From: Atherinomorus stipes
Lineage: Eukaryota > Chordata > Actinopteri > Atheriniformes > Atherinidae
Direction of reading: 5' to 3'
DNA length: 64,000 nt
Assembly (NCBI GenBank): GCA_023101725.1
Contig: JALJCO010003008.1
Location: 496,001-560,000, forward strand
The position numbers and the translations under genes were made by a program. Under the pieces are notes generated by a model. That model searched no databases and was not told where the DNA came from. It saw only the letters and a list, made by a program, of their open reading frames with translations. Position 1 is the stretch's first letter. Every line of letters begins with the position of its first letter. This document shows positions 61,460 to 64,000 of this stretch, one piece after another.

Positions 61460-62774
61460 CCCTTACCAAAAAGAAGTATTTCTTTAGTACATGTCATTGA
61501 GTATACTCAAGTAAACTAAAGTATATACCCCAAGTGTACTTTTATTTACCAAGTACACTGCTCTCAGTGTACTACGAGTATACTAACAAGTGTACTTCTT
61601 GGGACTAAATTGGCCCAATTTAAGTATTTAAAAGTATATTTTTAAGTGTACTTAAAGTAATCTTCTGGTATACTGTGAGTATACTCGTACTAAAACTTCA
61701 AGCTTACTTTTATTTTTAGAAAGTACACTTTAGAGTATACTGAAAGCATACTTCTAGGTATACTGTTCGTTTACTCGTACAAGAACTTTAAGTTTATTTT
61801 TACTCTTGCAAAGTACACTTTTAAGTATACTAAAAGTAGTCTTCTATATATTCTCTCGCACGAGAAAAGTTCCTCCGGGAGATCATACGTAACGTCACCA
61901 TAGTTTCACGTATGTGCAGTATCATTTAACGGCATTTTATACTCATTACTGCCGTGCTACGTTGCTCATTAACAAGGTTACTGAAGTGGTGACATACACG
62001 TTTGAGTCATGGTGCAAAGAAGACCCAGCTGTGCCGCAAGGCATCATGGGAAATAATGAGGATGAGGAGGTGTGGTCATCTCGCTGCTGTCTGCAAAGGG
62101 ACAGCGGGAGCAGTGAGTGATGCTGGGAAACAGGGAGGGAGGGGCTGATGCAGGCAGCTCCTGATGAAGGGGGGAGCCATATAAACTATCTGTCTCCAGG
62201 AAAAGTCGCTACATTTGTCGCTAGGCACTTTTTTGAAAATAAGTCGCTAGAGGGTCTGAAAAGTCACGAAACATGGCGACAAAGTGGCTAAGTTGGCAAC
62301 AATGAAGTAGACTTTAAAGTATGCAGATAGTAACCTTTTAGGTTTGTTATGAGTTTACTGATAATACTTATAGTACACTGTTAAGTGTTTAAATACATTT
62401 TCAAATATACTGAAAATGACCTTACTATACTTCTACTCCCCCTTTAATGCTGAGTAAAAAATATTACAAAATTTCTGTCAAAAATAGATTCAGGTGTTTT
62501 CTTTGACTCCAAAATGGTCCAGTAACATTTAAACTCTGTATGTTTGAAAAAGTACTATGAATGTACTACTATTAAAGTATATTGTTCAAAAGTTTAAACA
62601 TAAATAAAGGCTAAATATGTTAAACTTTCAGTATGTTTATTAGTAAATGCCAAGTAAACTTTAAGTATCTTTCTGATAAGTACATAAATAGTAAACTGAA
62701 AGTATACTGTCTTATTTAAAGTTTTAAATGAGTATACTTAAAGCATACTTGCATATACTACTTTTTGGTAAGGG
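61460..62774. mobile_element. 1.3 kb element packed with AGTATACT-type palindromes
   Basis: Ends CCCTTACCAAAAAGAAGTAT and, reversed, CCCTTACCAAAAAGTAGTAT match at 19 of 20 positions. Both arms (61460-61860 and 62300-62774) are dense in AGTATACT, AAGTGTACTT and AAGTACACTT words, which can form many small hairpins. A GC-richer core (about 61865-62290) has no such words and includes GTCGCTA-rich sequence of another repeat type. No transposase seen; superfamily unknown. Confidence 0.75.
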
Positions 62775-62820
62775 TGACTGAACTCTTTGTAACATTTGTG
62801 GGACCAATCACTTCATTTGA

Positions 62821-63235
62821 ACAGAAACGATGGTAGATTTTAGGAGAACCGTGAGCAAGCCTACCACGGTTTCCATCCTGGGAGAGGAAGTGTTGTTAAT
62901 TAGGGGTGACAGATACCTGGGGGTTTACCAAGACAGCAAACTGGACTGAAAATACAAAACTGAGGATGTCTACAAGGAGTAACAGGCCAGAGATTAGTTC
63001 TAGGGAAAGCTCAAGTCTTCAGTACTTGCAAGACAATGCTGCATATCTTCTTAGTCCAAGAGAGAGCAGCAGCATCAGGGGCAGTTCTGATTTAAAGCTA
63101 TCAAACCGATCAAGTACACTGCCTCTGTGATGCTTCTGTTCTGAAGTCTATGTTGTTTCATTGTGAGAAGATGAATGTTGCACAAGCTGCTCAACATAAA
63201 GGCCAACACAGAAAATGTTTTACACAGCAGGCCGA
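62821..63235 (+). pseudogene. L2-type LINE fragment
   Basis: Decayed reverse-transcriptase C-terminal region: the frame from 62830 reads MVDFRRTVSKPTTVSILGEE and RYLGVYQDSKLD, then meets stops at the end of the conserved block. Inactive remnant directly after the palindrome-rich element. Confidence 0.75.
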
Positions 63236-63419
63236 TTAAAGTTAAAAAAATGTAAATTTAGATATTTGCATGGGAACGTGTTGTGGTTTTTGACACTAGA
63301 TGCTGGAAACATTTTAAAAAGAAAAAATCAACAGAGAACTGTGTTTTTTCTGAATTGTGAAATTGGACTGCTTAAACATTTTTTCATTGATTGATTTTTA
63401 GGACAGGTCTGAAATCCTG

Positions 63420-63960
63420 TGATGCAGAGGGGTTTTTGTGTTAGACAAAAAGCCAGCTGCACCTCTAACTGGAACTGTCATGGTCTCAAGCTGAAGTTTT
63501 TCCAAGCCACCTCTGAATGCATCTCATCTTCAGCTGTAAATGCTGATTCTCCCCACCTGTGCTGCTCTCTATTTAAGCAGCAGCCTCTCCTCCTGCTACT
63601 GCCAGAAGCTCAGAGTCCCCACTGCTCTCTGTATCCAGCCTTGCTTTGTGTGTTCAGAACCTTTTGTGTAAGATTTGCTTTTGTTCTTGGACTCCTGAGC
63701 CTGTCTGCCCCAGCCTAATTGTGAGGAACTCCTCTCATCGTAATTTTTTGTTATTTTTTGTTATTTTTTTGGGACTAAAGGCTGTGTCTGGATTAGATCT
63801 TGGATTCTGTATTATACTTGTTTCCTTTCTGGTCTCACCACCTGCTCTCCTGTCCTCTGTGGCTCTCTGTTTACTCCTGTACATCCCCCTGGACCAATCT
63901 GAACAAACCATGGAAGAGCCAGATGCCAGAACCTGCCTTTTGCTATTTTTAACACAAGTT
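63420..63960 (+). other. Possible fossil LTR-like region
   Basis: Has the feel of a fish LTR-retrotransposon end: a CTATTTAAGCAGCAGCC promoter-like stretch near 63569, T-rich tracts, GGGACTAAAGGCTGTGTCTG and a downstream ATG. No second LTR, polypurine tract or gag/pol frame is in the window, so this is weak. Confidence 0.25.
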
Positions 63961-63968
63961 TTTTTTAA

Positions 63969-64000
63969 AAATATATGTAATATATATATATATATATATA
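63969..64000. repeat. (AT)n microsatellite reaching the window edge
   Basis: Impure then pure AT dinucleotides that continue beyond the last base given. Confidence 0.9.

Overview
The window looks like a 64 kb piece of a teleost fish genome. It is AT-rich, gene-poor and full of fish-type repeats: hAT, PIF/Harbinger and Tc1 fossils, TTAA-flanked miniature elements, a V-SINE-like SINE, a second tRNA-derived SINE and L2-clade LINE fragments. The one clear protein-coding gene is a Toll-like receptor of the TLR11 subfamily (TLR13/21/22/23-like), a group well represented in fish. No database search was possible, so the species and orthologue are not fixed.

Layout. 1-3.6 kb: non-coding, with one small hAT foldback element. 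3.6-8.4 kb: a nest of transposons inside one hAT-like element that has a perfect 8-bp target duplication. It contains a second hAT element, a TTAA-type MITE, another old DNA element and a 5'-truncated L2 LINE. 9-9.7 kb: another hAT element. 12.4-13.3 and 20.7-21.6 kb: two inverted copies of one TTAA-flanked element. 15.0-16.3 kb: a GC-rich hAT-like insertion. 18.0-18.3 kb: an L2 fragment. 20.3-20.5 kb: a tRNA-derived SINE. 26.1-27.5 kb: a decayed Tc1-like transposon interrupted by a PIF/Harbinger element. 28-36 kb: non-coding, with microsatellites, one more hAT copy and artefact-like homopolymer patches.

38.2-45.8 kb, + strand: the TLR gene in three coding exons (38179-40660, 43886-44003, 45561-45801). 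It encodes 946 residues: signal peptide, LRR ectodomain, LRRCT, one membrane helix and a TIR domain. The two introns both cut the TIR domain and are full of mobile DNA: a TTAA MITE, a 1.1 kb foldback element and a polypurine tract in intron 1; a SINE and a MITE in intron 2. A polyadenylation signal lies 124 bp after the stop.

46-64 kb: more mobile elements (a hAT, a TTAA element with a nested MITE, a CAG-ended hAT, a short GC-ended MITE, and a 1.3 kb element dense in AGTATACT-like palindromes), a hammerhead-like motif, and one orphan open frame (55797-56007) that looks like a terminal exon of a gene I cannot name. No rRNA, genuine tRNA, CRISPR array or bacterial-type operon was seen. I found no novel multi-gene system. 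The most unusual structures are the transposon nests and the transposon-filled TIR-splitting introns of the TLR gene.
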